Shown piece by piece: positions 38,721 to 50,998 of a stretch of DNA of 64,000 bases. This stretch comes from Margaritifera margaritifera (lineage: Eukaryota; Mollusca; Bivalvia; Unionida; Margaritiferidae). The translations under genes were made by a program, and so were the position numbers. Each line of letters starts with the position of its first letter. Position 1 is the first letter of the stretch. The notes below the pieces were generated by a model. It did not search any database. It worked only from the letters and a program-made list of their open reading frames with translations, and was not told the DNA's origin. The stretch is from NCBI GenBank assembly GCA_029931535.1, contig JAQPZY010001549.1, positions 2,256,001 to 2,320,000 of the forward strand, written 5' to 3'.

Positions 38721-38999
38721 TGATAATCCGCGGCTCCTCGAAAACTCTGGATCTATTTTGAAAATGTAGAACTTCTATGTATATTTTACAGTCTTAAATT
38801 AAATTTAATAGAGTTTTAGTCGAACTAATGCAATACTTGATTCAGTCATACACCTCCTTAAGCAGAACAATGTATTTATTTATTTTGTTTCAGAACATTT
38901 TTAACTGATCACTTAAGAAAAATCATAATTACTCTTAACAAATTTAGCAGCGTAAAATCACTCAGTCTGCATGGGCATTATATTTTACAGGATTATTCT

Positions 39000-41900
39000 G
39001 ATTATATCTCGATGTGGAAGGTTATGAAAGTAACAGGCATTTATGTGCTACGTAGCTTGACACCTGCATCAAATAATAGAATAGGACAGAGGATTCACTA
39101 CATTGAAGTTAAATTGGACGTAAAAGTTGAAACGCGTTGATCTGTTAAGCTAAGCATAAACATCACTGATTAAAGGTTCTTTTTTCTTACTCAAAGACTC
39201 AAAGTAAAACAAAGTCAATTAAAACAAACAGATATAAAATAAAAATAACCACTTTTTCATTCTAATGATGTTGAGCAAGATGAAATCTGATACAGCAACA
39301 ATAGGCTACTACAATATAAACAAAGTTAGTTACCTTCATTACAGTTCATTACACTGAATGCGCAGCATTCCACATGGAACTTTTATTCCAATGATGACGT
39401 TTACAGTACGCTAACTTTTCTTTAATTTTAATGTATAGCTTGAAAATAGCAAAACTCTGTCACAATTATAAGCAAGAAACATTTAGGTAGCTTATTCTTC
39501 CAGCTCTCAAAACAGTTTTTCTTATAAAAAATAAACCAAGATATAGAAGTAAAAAATGAAAATAAACATAAAACAAGTCTGCAGGCGTAGGCTGATACAT
39601 ATAAAATAACTAATAAATTTGAAGCTACTCTCTTAGACATGAGATTCCTTTAATTTCCATCCTATAGTAAATATTTCCTAACACAAGCTCTGATCTCATG
39701 TGCGCTCTTTAGATGGCCAATGCAAAATTATCAAGCCTGGTTGGCACATACGTGTAGTATTAATCAACATGCAATTTAAGCATATATGTACATATATGCT
39801 CTTGAACGGAAATATAATTGGTGTCATCCGTCTCGATTTTGCACAATCTTATGCAGTAAGAATCCATCATTTCATTATCAGACTGGAGTAAATTTCGCAT
39901 TTCAGCCTAAGTTTGGTATTTATACCAGACTGAATTAACCTGCTTGTAGGGAACCCTCAGTGACCTATATCATTTTCGACAACAACACATTGACCAACAT
40001 AGTTTACACACAAACACACACATGTCAGTGGGAACAAATTAAGTGACAATCAAGATTTGCGTGCAGCGTCTGTTACTGAAATAGGCTGCAAGCCTGCAAA
40101 TACACAAAACTTCGTGTCTGCGTGCTGAAATAAACTCAAACAAAAACCAAACTCCTAACAAGTAAACACACAATCATTAAAAGATATTGTTTCGTGGTGT
40201 TCCCCTTTGAAGTCTGTTGGACCGTTATGACATATTTCTACAATATTCCCACCCGATCAATACCCAGTGTATCAATCCGCAAAGAAATGTGTTAACAAAA
40301 ATAGTGACAATGCAATGAGTTCCTTCACTAGTGAAATATTTCCTTATATCTACTGAAAAATATAGATATCATATACATCTTGATTACTTACGCATTTAAA
40401 TGCTTTATACTTTGAAGTTGTTTCTAAGTTTAAACATTTGACCGGTGCCACTTTATGAAACTGTGGTTTTCTATCCCACTGCTTCCTCTAAACCCTTTTG
40501 TTAGTGCCCAATGTGATGTTTGTTACTCTCTGTTTCGCATGATAATCACCTCCTAAACAAAAGTGTTAGAGACAGAATTATGATCAATATATTTGTATGT
40601 CCAGCCATAATACCTATACATTTGTATATTCTATGATTCTGGAGTGGAACGAAATACGAGTGTTCTTGTATGTTTTCGCGCGTGTGTGTGTATATGTTAG
40701 CCATCTAGAATGTAATCTCTTTTTCATACTCACGATTTGTCACTGCAACATAATCTAACAGACTGCTATTTGAGATTTGTAAATACCTTCTTACCGTTTC
40801 AAAAATGTGTGGAGCCAAAGCTGAATGAACATTATGGACACTGAAACAAAGATACGAATTTTATCTCAACTTGTTTTGAAAAGATCATACAGACGTTAAG
40901 TCAAAGAATAGATTTAGTGCACGTTTCAAATGTGATAAAGTATTCGTTGATGCTAATGCTAAGCTAAACAGATCAATGCTTTTTTGCTTTAAAAAATAAT
41001 GTGCTTAATTCAATTTATTGTAAGTCGCAATGCTAGAAATTACTCCTAAAAATCATCAAAACATTGTTACTTCGACATATATGAATTATTACAAACCAGT
41101 CAAATAGTTTTGAATAAACGCAAATTATTTTTATTAGGTATACAATCGGATAATAAATTTGTTTAAAAAATAAATCGTTATATCGGTTAGTTTAGTATAG
41201 TTTCTTGTGCACACGGGATAAGAAGTGCACGAGCCGCAGTGCAAAAGATATTCGTGATGTCACGTGATGTCCTCATACAGCATATACTGTTGTTTAACGA
41301 GAAGTTAGACTGCCATATTAGGGATTTAGGCTTTGTGTGATTTCATATCATGAATAAAACAGGATTCTGATTAGAATGTGATTTTGATGAATCATATAAT
41401 AGTTAGTCTGGTTCCCGACTTCTTTTCACACGTCATGACACTCATTAGGAAGATGTCAAGGAAATAGACTGAATCATGTCCTCGTATTTAACGAAACTTA
41501 TATATTGACTCTTTTTCTAACCTCTTTGTCATAATTTTCCCGCAATAGTCGTTCTTTTGTCCCCGATATCACCTCTACTGCAACAGAGAATTAGCTTCCT
41601 TGCCTCTGAAAGGTGTTTCTCACCAGGGTGCACAACGCAGTTGTTCTAATAAACAAGATGTACAAATTGACAAGTATAAAAAAAAATACATGGCGTTACC
41701 TTAGTATGGAGGATCAATTTGCAGTACACTGTTATGTAGGGAGCCATCAATAGCCTATATCAATTTTGACAAAACCATATGGGCTGACCATGGTTTACAC
41801 AAATATATTCTTATCTCGATTTCCTACACACATACATGGACCCTTATTGGAGTTAACTTTGAAGTTTGAAATTTGATTGGTGCCAATGTAAAAAATTGTT

Positions 41901-43530
41901 GTGTGCTACCTTTAAACTCCTGTGAATGAATAATTGGGAGAATATTTAATTCATTCCGAAATTTGGCAAATTGTAAGAACAATATTATTATACAAACTGT
42001 GGTAAATGTTTCATTTCACAGTTTGTGGTTCATTACAAGTAGCCCATATTAGTGCAATATTGGGACATATCACATGTTTAGCATCAAATATATTCTTGTC
42101 CATTAATTTTAAGATTAGGATTTTCCATGTCGTTATATTGTATCTGCTTACATTGGTAACACTCTGAAAGTTGATAAAATTCCATAATAATCTGTTTAGT
42201 TTACCTAAAGAGTGAGCAAATTAATAAATAGTCTTGCGCATGCTAATTACCCTTTGTTTTATTCTTTGGTTTTTAGATAGACTTTCGGGGCCTCTTTCAA
42301 TAAAAAGCAAGTCTCCCATTTGTCTCTGGTAAAGAATTTTACAATTTAAAAATGTTATCACCCAATCATTGTCCTGTCGGTAAATATTTCCAATTTATTG
42401 AAAAACAACTATCAATTACACAGAAGAGAAAGTTGGAGAGTGGTCTGTATTATATTAAATGGGCGACATCACATTTGGAATCTTGTAAGATAATGTATTA
42501 AGAACTTAGTCATTGTTGTATGTGAAACACATATTTACAAGCTATGCTCAGTACTACAAAAAATTATCATCAATTAAAATACCAGCCATTTAACCTTGTC
42601 GTCCAATATTATTCAGGTATATGTCAAGCATCATTCATTCCGCTACAATCCTGCATGAATGGAATAACATGGAACATACAAATTTATCGGTGAATTGCAC
42701 ATATTTAAGTCATTATTAAAGCATCAGATACTTCTTTCATTGAACTGGTAATATCAAATGCAAGTTCTTGGTAGAACAATCCATACTTCACTCACCAAGC
42801 ATCTTTAGCTAGGATTATCTGAATTTGGAAGCTTCTGAAAGCATCAGGCATTTATATAATATGTCCATTAGCTTGAAGCCTGCACAACATACTTGATAAT
42901 GACAGAGGACTCACTACAGTGTTAGTAAGTTTGAGTGTGCATCTTTAGATCCATTGATCTGTTTAACTTAGCATAATCATCACTGAATAATGGTTCATTC
43001 TTTCTTTTTACACAGATTAAAAGTACAAGAAATCGCTTAATACAAATATACATGAAATAAAAATAATCATTTTGACATTCTAGTTAAGTTGAGTGAACGT
43101 TAAATCAGATCCATCAATGAAAAAAAAAAACGTTACTTCAACGAAAAACAACGAAAATTACTTCCCTTACACTTCAATACAGTGTACATGGAAATTTTAG
43201 TCAATTGCTAGGTCACATGACTTTTCATTACTGTACACTTTCTTTAATATTAATGTACAGCTTGAAAATAGTATAACGTTGTCAAAATTGTACCAAGGAA
43301 CATTTAGCTTTGACTTAATGGTAGCACAACATGTGTTTTCTTATAAAAAATAAACCTATATAGACAGGTATACAACGAAAAAAAGCAAAACCAAACAATA
43401 TGTCTGTTTTAGACTGCTATACTTTAAATTACTAATTAGTTTCAAGTTACCCTCTTGCACATGACATTCCTTTAGCATGGGGGATCAGTAATTTATATCC
43501 CAACATATATTTCCTAACTCAAACTATGGT
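39000..43530. repeat. Duplicated non-coding blocks, no gene
   Basis: The 39.0-39.7 kb segment (AGGATTCACTACATTGAAG and the ACCACTTTTTCATTCTAATGATGTTGAG area) recurs at about 42.84-43.5 kb, and its first part also near 35,610. The interval 39.9-42.8 kb is AT-rich DNA, including a diverged relative of 34.3-34.6 kb at about 41,380-41,600. No coding potential was found. Confidence 0.6.
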
Positions 43531-43614
43531 CGCAAATGTACTTTGTAGATATCCCATGATAAACGTTCAAGCCTCGTGTGCATCTTCGAGCAGATACTCC
43601 TGGTCTGAGTTACC

Positions 43615-43735
43615 CGAGATACTACTCATCAGATGATCAGGCCTAGTCTATGTGGGATTTAGACAAGGAGCCCATTGAATGTAGAGGCGGTATGCTAAGC
43701 ACTGTACCACGGTGACTCAAACGCAGATGTTGAAA
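43615..43735 (-). mobile_element. Possible SINE head
   Basis: On the minus strand GTCACCGTGGTACAGTGCTTAGCATACCGCC resembles a tRNA D-arm/anticodon region, with a less AT-rich body towards 43,560. The B box is poor, so this is tentative. Confidence 0.35.
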
Positions 43736-43879
43736 AAATTACTATTACACTTCCCTAAAATTCAAACAGAATGAATTTGAAATTTAAGAACGTAGATTTT
43801 GATAGTGCTTTAAAAAATGTTTTGCTTAAGGTAGATGTAGTTTCATTTAAAATATCAACCTTTGCACATTTGCGAATCT

Positions 43880-44725
43880 TTTAAATGTAATACCTTACGC
43901 ATAAATTGAACGAATCAATATGCATACACCTATTTTAGCAGGAACAGTTATTTATTATTTGATTAACTAATTGATTTGGGGAAAACTTGTTATTGGTAAC
44001 TGAAAGCAAATATGGAACTGTTTTAGCACATGTAACATCTTCAAATACAGACCAAAGTCACTTGGTCTGCATAAGTGTTACAACATAATTACCTAGGAAA
44101 AGTCTTCAGTGAGGGTAAAGGCGACAGTCTGTATTAAGTTAGCCGTTTCAATATGTAACTTACTCCTTTCAAGCATTCACGTGAAAATATACGAAGAATA
44201 TCTAACAATCTTCTGGTTTCATATATTTATTTTATTGTTGGAACCAAGATTTGTAATTGCTTTGTGTATTAAAACATTTGTAATCCCTTTATCTGTTTCC
44301 CCCTCATTACATTAATAGTTTAACCTCACTAAAAAAAGCTACATGGATTCCTCTTTGCGAGAAATTAACACCATTTTTAAATGGAACATATGTGAGATTC
44401 TCGTCAATAGCTATGATCCTGGTCACAATTTTATTTGACGAAGCATATATAGTCTCTTCCCAAGCCTACGTATAAAGACATCACTACCATACGTCATGAA
44501 ACTTCCTGCTTATCACTACTTTCGAAAATGTCGCATGTAATTAGTTTCCCGCCGTTCTGCGCGGTCTCTAATGTGTCTTAATAATTTAGTCAATTTTTAA
44601 ATACTTAATTTATTAAATAAACATAATGAAAAATAGTGGTTGTAACCAGTGAACTGTGTTTTCACCCTGTCTCTCTCGTTTATTATTTGTTGATTTACAT
44701 ACTGTAATTTTGACCTAGCCTGTCT
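43880..44725 (+). repeat. Duplicate block ending at the Polinton breakpoint
   Basis: 43,905-44,480 parallels 36,420-37,000 (GATTAACTxxTTGATTTGGGGAAAA and TATxTAGTCT). 44,590-44,725 parallels intron-2 DNA at about 6,115-6,325 (GTTGxAACCAGTGAAxTGT, then GTAATTTTGAxCTAGC). The similarity stops near 44,725, exactly where Polinton integrase sequence begins on the minus strand. Confidence 0.6.
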
Positions 44726-45065
44726 ACCTTGCACATTGTGTTTAGCCAAGAGCTAAGAAACAGCACCATTACACTCCCGGTCGGGGTCAATCTGCAGCAA
44801 TATGAGCCTCTTTAGCAGCCCAAGATTGTAGATACGTGCCAAAGTGTAGGCAGCATCGGAAACTTCCTTTGTGATAATTGATTTAGCCTCCTTATAACGG
44901 CTGGCGACATCAACCACGATCAGCGCGCACTTGTATGTTGAGGCAAAAACGACACTAAATGTGCTGAAAATGACCCACATACTACTTCGTTTCATGTAGA
45001 CAGTGTTTTGTAGACACCACTCGTTATTAATTGTCAGATACATATAAACATGTTGTGATGCATTA
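44710..45065 (-). pseudogene. Polinton/Maverick integrase core, broken
   Basis: The longest frame (45,043-44,753) contains YKCALIVVDVASRYKEA, then IYNLGLL and LLQIDPDREC, the first two acidic positions of the DDE retroviral-type integrase core about 41 residues apart. This wording is that of the Maverick integrase family (related to the transposon-derived protein F54H12.3 in nematodes). A frameshift lies just upstream, where the expected hydrophobic strand (HLVSFLP) sits in another frame. After a TAG at 44,753 the homology continues (LLAKHNVQ) until about 44,720, where duplicated host DNA starts, so the catalytic Glu region and C-terminus are gone. It is non-functional. Confidence 0.78.
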
Positions 45066-45849
45066 TACTGTGCAGATGTGTATCAGTCACAAAACTCGCT
45101 GTGATATGATTAAACAGGTCAAAATATCTGCAGACTTGATGTCGATAGCGTCCATGTGACACCTATCGCCGATACATGAAGGGACTTAATTACCCTTTAT
45201 TCTTTTCCTCATCAACTAAACAGAACATTTTAACAAAAATCATTGAAGCCACTACTCCCATGGTAAAATATACAGCATTTTACCCTGTTCCCGATTGTTC
45301 CTAACTACTTGCCATGGAATTGCGGTAGTAGCGGGAAAATCTGTTTTTCCCCATCGATCAATAATGGCGAATTAATCATACAAAGCGGTAGAATACACGA
45401 ATAACGGCACAGAGTGTCCCAGAGACTTCGATTTAAAATACTGCTGGCTAACATGCGCATAAAATCATCCTATGCTAAAATCTCGCGCAAGCTGACCTGG
45501 TTCTTCTCCATCGATCAATACTGAAAGGTAGTAAATACAGTTATTGACTTTAATGGAATGCGACTGAGTAATGTACATATATGTTGATAAAATGTTTCCG
45601 CCGGCCCACCCTCGTGAACGACCAACACCTGGGATGGTTGTTACTGGAGCAAGACCGCACATTCAAGATCCCAAATAGTTTGGCGGCCACAAACCCTGGT
45701 GCCCTGGTGAGTGGGGGAGGGGGTGCTGATTCACTCCATTTTTTTTATTGGGGGGGGGGCTAGGGATATACACATGTCACCTAAGGGAGCATACCTATTT
45801 TACATGTACTGGCATAACTTATGTATTACTCTTACGCTCTTATGACGTA
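45066..45849. other. Polinton footprint, unassigned
   Basis: No recognisable domain. Open frames on both strands around 45,465-45,763 are short and lie partly in a G-rich patch. It lies between the integrase remnant and the solo LTR. Confidence 0.4.
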
Positions 45850-45853
45850 TACT

Positions 45854-46678
45854 TGTTACGACTCTATGGTCTAAGAAAAATGTAAAAGAAAGAAAGTGAA
45901 ACCAACAAGGTAAAAATCAACAAGCAATTTATTTCTAGATAATTAAAATGAAAAATTAAAAAGTCACTTACAGTAATGTGTATTAATATCCAAATAATCC
46001 AATAAGAATTAGTGTTCTAATCACAAGTCCTAAATGTTCCGAATTCAGGGTTGTATCCTTGAATGTTGTGATATGCCAAAGGTCTTTAAAATCCTGATGT
46101 ACTAGTAGTCTTTAATGTGCTGATGTCAAAATGAAGTACTCCAAAATATCTCTGAATAAGTTCACATAAATTCCAAAATCATTAATTAAAAATCCAAAAT
46201 CCAAAAGTCTATGAGCACTGTTATAATCCAATGAATATTTTAAATAATTCCTCTCTTGGAATTTGGAATGACTTTTCACAACTGTAATTGCTCTTTACAA
46301 GACTGATAGTAATGTAGAAACTGAAAAACTGTTCACTAAACATGGTATATATAAAGATTGGTCATATGACAGAATGTTCTAGAATGTGTGCCATCTTAAT
46401 GGAATTTACTTGTATGGACATGACGTTTTACACATAACTCTAAGGATTTTCCAGTTTTATCTGTAACCAATATCAACCTTGACCTCAAATTTGGTAAACA
46501 TTATGTTTATCAAAATTATGCTTGAACTTAAATTTGAAGTAAACAACCTAAATCAAGGACACTAGTTAAACATGTTTTTCCTGATAATCAACATTAAGAT
46601 TTAAGCAAATATTAAAGTCAAGAAACATTGATAATTTCCTAAAATATCTATAATATTATATAAACATCATACATAACA
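45854..46678 (-). mobile_element. Antisense solo LTR of a Ty3/Gypsy-type element
   Basis: It begins TGTTACGACT and ends CATAACA on the plus strand, giving TGTTA...TAACA ends. It is flanked by a perfect 4-bp target-site duplication, TACT, at 45,850-45,853 and 46,679-46,682. Its reverse complement matches the 5' LTR at 54,301-55,035 over most of its length, with shared blocks such as TTCTAGAAxATT, TCACAACTGT (complement), GATTTTAATTACxTTG-like and GACxxxGAGTCGTAACA. It has no internal region, as expected after LTR-LTR recombination. Confidence 0.85.
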
Positions 46679-46682
46679 TACT

Positions 46683-47075
46683 ATTGTGAAAAATATCATA
46701 ATTAAGTAATGTTTTGCTACTTATAGTCATTACGAATATTCTCGATGTTTTTAATTACCCGTAATTCCTCTTTTAACTTTACCCACGATTATTAGTAGGT
46801 ATGACAGATTATTCACATTAAATAAAGCTGTTCAACGCATTGGTTTGGTCACAAAAAAGTATTGAAATTTAAATGATAGTAAAGTTTAGACAGTTACTCG
46901 CTAGAATTTCGGAGGAAATTGCTTTATTTTTACACTTATATCCACATATTATAAGCAACCTTATGCACATAATAAAATACCAAGTTGTGATTTTCAGACA
47001 TTGACCAAGATCATAACAGATGAACGTTTTGGTGTCTGTATTTGCTAAACGCCAATGACATCAGCAATATCAAGT

Positions 47076-47138
<63 letters not shown>

Positions 47139-47300
47139 GTCAACAATTGCTGCAGCTGCGATTCCGCAAATAGCATTAACCACCGCGCACATGCGTGTGT
47201 ATTTCGTAAGCAGCACGGTTGTCTTGACGCTTTTTAATCTCAGCTGCAGTTCCGCTTCGATTATTCTTTCACGTCAGTAACATTGAGGGTCGATTATAAT
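46683..47300. other. Non-coding segment with AT microsatellite
   Basis: About 46,735-46,860 resembles 63,365-63,500 (TTCTTTTAACTTTACCxxCGAT, then TTCACATTAAATAAA-like). An AT array is at 47,078-47,136, and no gene is seen. Confidence 0.5.
47078..47136 (+). repeat. (AT)n microsatellite
   Basis: AT array of about 59 bases within the Polinton footprint. Confidence 0.95.
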
Positions 47301-47302
47301 AC

Positions 47303-47990
47303 TTATGTTAATAATATGATCGCGAAATACAATTGCTCGACAAGCAGACCCTGTCCAGACTCATCACGTTCAGAAACAACACGCACACGCACTTCCAACC
47401 AATTACTCTTTTTTACTGGTAAAACTGCCATACAATAATATAAAATAATTTCCTGTGGAATACTTAAGTCTCCAGCACTTGTGCGTTCTGGGTGAACGTT
47501 CACTTAGAACCATATTGATTACACCCTTGACTTGTGTCTGAAACGATCGTTTATCTCTTCGCCCAAAAACTGTTACACAGGAAAGTGCGTCCTTGTTAAA
47601 AAGCAGTCGACTTATTTCTCTTCTCAGTTGAGTCAATGTTGGTTTAACAAATTTGTTGGGGAATTTCACCTGGATGGATTCACCGCCGAATATTACTTTA
47701 TTATTATTGAAGCAATCCCTTGATGTTTTCACACCTGGTGGTGCGGTCAGTGATCGGTTATTTTCGCGTGCTAATGCAATGATTCCAAGTTGCTTTCGAG
47801 TTGGTAAATCCACACCAGGGTGGTCCCAACGGTTGATTTCTATTTGACCCTTAACAAGATTATATTTTGACCGCATACGAGGGTCTGTTAACACCATTTT
47901 GAAGCAGATATTGGTCCACAAGTGGAACAACTAACTATTAATGTTGGCATCGCTGGACAGCCGATCCAACGCTCCGTCGGAAATTATGCA
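47303..47990 (-). pseudogene. Unassigned Polinton ORF
   Basis: A 175-codon frame (47,930-47,403) overlaps a second frame ending 47,303. The two read on from each other if one frameshift is allowed near 47,490. The product is basic and soluble, with no membrane segment, no Walker motif and no protease triad that I can see. Its strand and spacing match the neighbouring capsid-module genes, so I take it as part of the Polinton, but I cannot name it. Confidence 0.45.
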
Positions 47991-48015
47991 ACCTCATCAC
48001 CGCGGTCAGAATTCA

Positions 48016-48340
48016 TCACGTATATATAATATTAAATCTAATCTTACACACAAAGAAGGTTAAGTACCCGCCCGGATAGATGTTGATTACTTCGAACTGA
48101 ATTTCATCTCTGGTGACTAATGATGCTGATGCTGTAGATATCAAACATTCAGTATTAATATCAATGCTGGTTCTGCTGATACGTGATATCTGCATCAAAC
48201 CATGATGCTGCTGATGATCATTTTTCAACATCGCTGTTTGACTCCACTCGCCACTATTTCCGGTTATGATAAACAAATATGATCCGGAATGCCACACTTT
48301 TAAGTTGTGATGTTTAGGTCTAGCTATTATCAAAAGAACC
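48016..48340 (-). pseudogene. Unassigned Polinton ORF segment
   Basis: A 105-codon frame with no recognised domain, beginning about 50 bases after the last in-frame stop of the frame upstream (48,390-48,780). It may be the shifted C-terminal part of that gene or a separate small gene. Confidence 0.35.
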
Positions 48341-48389
48341 TAGAGCAAGTCGACCATTGGCTAAAGTTATGGTGTCAGTTTTACGTCCC

Positions 48390-48763
48390 ATTAAGTTGCT
48401 ACGCGTGGTGGCGTAATCACATATGCGATCTGTTCATCAACGTACTATTTAATCCCACCATTACCAGTATCAGCATAGTCTTTGATAAACACAATCGACA
48501 GGTTGGAGTCTCTGATTCCTCCATTTTCAATAATTTAAGCCAAGTTTTTTGCGACAGTGCCTCGCAGCCTTACAATAACACCTTGAATGTCCACGTTAGA
48601 TGTTTTAAGCTTTCCAGTTTGATCTTGGAAAATCACAAGCTCGTCCGGGTCAACACCATCAACAATAATAAACTCGGTCAAATCTTCTTCGATGGCTAAC
48701 TTGCTTAGAATCGCATCGGTGCCGCGTCGTCGATCGGTTGAGCGTCCGTAAATGTTAATAGGC
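48390..48763 (-). pseudogene. Polinton-associated protein with MPINIYG start, broken
   Basis: The frame starts at the internal Met of MPINIYGRSTDRRRG. I recall MP(I/V)NIYGxSS as the start of proteins encoded next to the capsid genes in cnidarian and mollusc Polintons, probably virion-associated. Coding sense continues in one frame through two nonsense codons (TAA at about 48,535 and a TAG further on), as shown by unbroken hydrophilic sequence (GGIRDSNLSIVFIKDYAD, then YVDEQIAYVITPPRVAT). Decay is therefore by point mutation. Function is not established. Confidence 0.45.
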
Positions 48764-48787
48764 ATTTTGTATACTATCAAGCGTATT

Positions 48788-48982
48788 TTAATGCAAAGTC
48801 AAAAAGGGTTTGTGGGGTCGGGCTTGAGAAAGCCTTTCCGAAAGTGCATGCAACGCTTCAACAACAAGATGACCGCATAGTGGTCCGTCCAGCCGAGTTT
48901 GCAACGATAGCATTGAATCAAACAGCGGTTGTCGTCCTCCTCGGGTTATATAATCAACAATAATCAACAACATCAAACCCAT
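48788..48982 (-). pseudogene. Small unassigned Polinton ORF
   Basis: A 64-codon frame, MGLMLLIIVDYITRGG..., between the capsid gene and the MPINIYG gene with 8-bp spacing to the latter. A short hydrophobic N-terminus is followed by a leucine-rich polar segment. Close packing on one strand suggests a true element gene; it is not recognised. Confidence 0.4.
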
Positions 48983-49200
48983 ACGAGTCGAAATACAAAA
49001 GATGTCGAGGCGTTATCACGTATGCGACCCAATGAGTGCCAGGTCCTGTTTGTCAAATCCAGGTTAGCAATGCCGGTTTCCTTCGTGCGGGGAATAATCG
49101 ATGCATGTTCATTCCATATAAAGACACATCGAAAATGTTTGATTGATTTTACCTTCGCTAGTAAATCAACACTGGTTAGTTTCGAGGCTTTCTGCGAGTT

Positions 49201-50500
49201 CTACCTGGTAGTCGAAGACCTTTCCTTTTTTGTTTTTTCGGGGACAAACCATTTGTAACCTGGGGCGACAATGGGCCCACCTACACGTGCATGAAAGTAC
49301 ATGTTGACCGCAGACTGCCAAAATAAATCCAGGTGTTCCAATGAAATGTAATAAATCGGGTACAACGTAAGAAAGTCAAGCTGCGAAATCTGCAGACCTA
49401 TGTCAATGTGCCAGTCCAGGTACGACCGCAGATTATGATATGCATGTGTGACTTGATTGTCTGTGAAATTAAGCAAAATTTCTTCAGAGGATTTCTGATG
49501 ACTATTTAACCGCAAAGAAACTTCAGGCTGTCCTAACTTGTCAAATGTCATCTTACTTTTCTCTTGATTATTATCTCGCCATGAACACATGCTTTGGTGC
49601 GCTAAGACCATGTTGGGTATTTATTTGCCATGTAACCTGTCCCAGAATATCAGTTGTCGTGTGTGATTATGAGGTGTGAGCGAGAAACAACAGCGTAAGC
49701 GACAACACAAGGTTTCCTATGACCAGTGAAGGGGTTAGTACAGGCATCCACAATGTTAATGTTGATAATTCAACTTTGCCAGCAGCACCTCCTGTACGCC
49801 CAATTGCATCATTCGCGGTACCCTTACGGAATAACGTGACTGTGTGTTTGGCTCCAAAAATAACCTTGCGGACATCTCTGCAGAACCCAAACATGTGACT
49901 GAGAGGAATCGCACACGAAAACCAAAGTGAGGTTCCCTCAAGTTGTAGTAGGTGCTGTGCAAATCGTAGGTTGTAATTAGGGTTGACATTAATGATCAAG
50001 TCTACTACATCTGCGTCTCTGTCGCCTGCTCGATTTTTAGGTCGCGCAATTGTATACAATTTATGACCTGCATCATCGGATGAGCCCTTATAAAACATCA
50101 TAGACAGTCTTGTAAATTTCTCATAATCATCGCTGCATCTAGCAAGTCTGAGAATTGTTGTGGCATCATTAGCGTTGTCGAGAATTGCTTCAATTTCCTT
50201 TCCATCGATGGAATAAAGTGCTATGTCAAACAACGCCATGATGCCATTGTTAACAAATCCAACTATGGCATCGGCATCGTAATCAGCGCCATTGTCACGT
50301 ACAAATTTTCCCTCGATTTCCAAAAAAGCCTCACGCGGGAGAAAATACCGAGACGTGTCCTGCACTTTTAATTACTGTTTTAATGGCTTAAGTTCCCTAG
50401 ACAGATACGAATAATACCAAAACCCTTTTCTGCTCCAATCTGCCAACACAGGCGCGTCCATGTCAAACGCGGTATCGGATGTATCTTTGAATCGGTTCAT
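49201..50500 (-). pseudogene. Polinton major capsid protein (double jelly roll), broken
   Basis: Two long frames, 50,500-49,667 and 49,611-49,201, together cover about 430 codons. The N-terminal part has FLEIEGKFVRDNG, NNGIMALF and DGKEIE; the middle has CAIPLSHMFGFCRDVRKV, KVIFGAKHTVTL and LTLWMP. The second frame has SLRLNS, then NFTDNQVTHAYHNL. These match the hexon-like capsid of Mavericks (the F54H12.2-type family). Breaks seen: an in-frame TAA at 50,372-50,374 after the first 42 codons, and a frameshift or stop zone near 49,610-49,690. The start ATG at 50,498-50,500 is preferred because coding sense extends upstream of the TAA. It would form the capsid of a Polinton virion; this copy cannot. 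Confidence 0.78.
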
Positions 50501-50690
50501 TGTTTACACTTATACCTTATTGGCTTCTTCTAACACCTTTTCTCGCGACGATGTCCAGTCCACAACCGTAATCCGCTCACTATTGCCAGATTTGCAATCG
50601 CTATTCGGCGATACGTTGTTTAGCGGATTCATTGATGATTTTACCAATCTGGGCTGGCATTGTTTCTGTCGATGGAAGTGTAATTGGATT

Positions 50691-50960
50691 TTATTCTACC
50701 CGCGGTGCTCGAGTAACCAATCGTCGTAATCGATCTCGAATCGATTTAACCGCTTGCAATTCAAACATTTTCAACCGATCCGCAGCAAAGTTTTAGATGC
50801 TTTCAACGGCTCGCATTGCAACATGTTTAGCAATTGGTGCAGGGAGCGAAGACAAGGTTTTGAACACTTTTGGTGCGCCTCTGAACAATCCCTTGAGAAC
50901 ATCACGAAGACCATTTCGTTAATATGTCATGTAAACGAGTTTTCTCAAGCTTACAACATC
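50691..50960 (-). pseudogene. Small basic amphipathic Polinton protein, broken
   Basis: The frame at 50,918-50,691 reads NGLRDVLKGLFRGAPKVF, LSSLPAPIAKHVA, then after an in-frame stop FELQAVKSIRDRLRRL. The segment just upstream (RLHDIL) is in another frame. A short, basic, amphipathic helix-rich product between penton and hexon resembles the adenovirus pVI/pX-like core or membrane-active proteins described for adintoviruses. This is an inference from position and composition only. Confidence 0.4.
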
Positions 50961-50998
50961 CACTAGTATCGCAAGCCCACGTACAACTGTCATTGCAC

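Noticed and set aside
47403..48333. Packaging ATPase or maturation protease of the Polinton
   Set aside because: No Walker A/B motif and no adenain-like His/Asp/Cys arrangement was seen in these frames.
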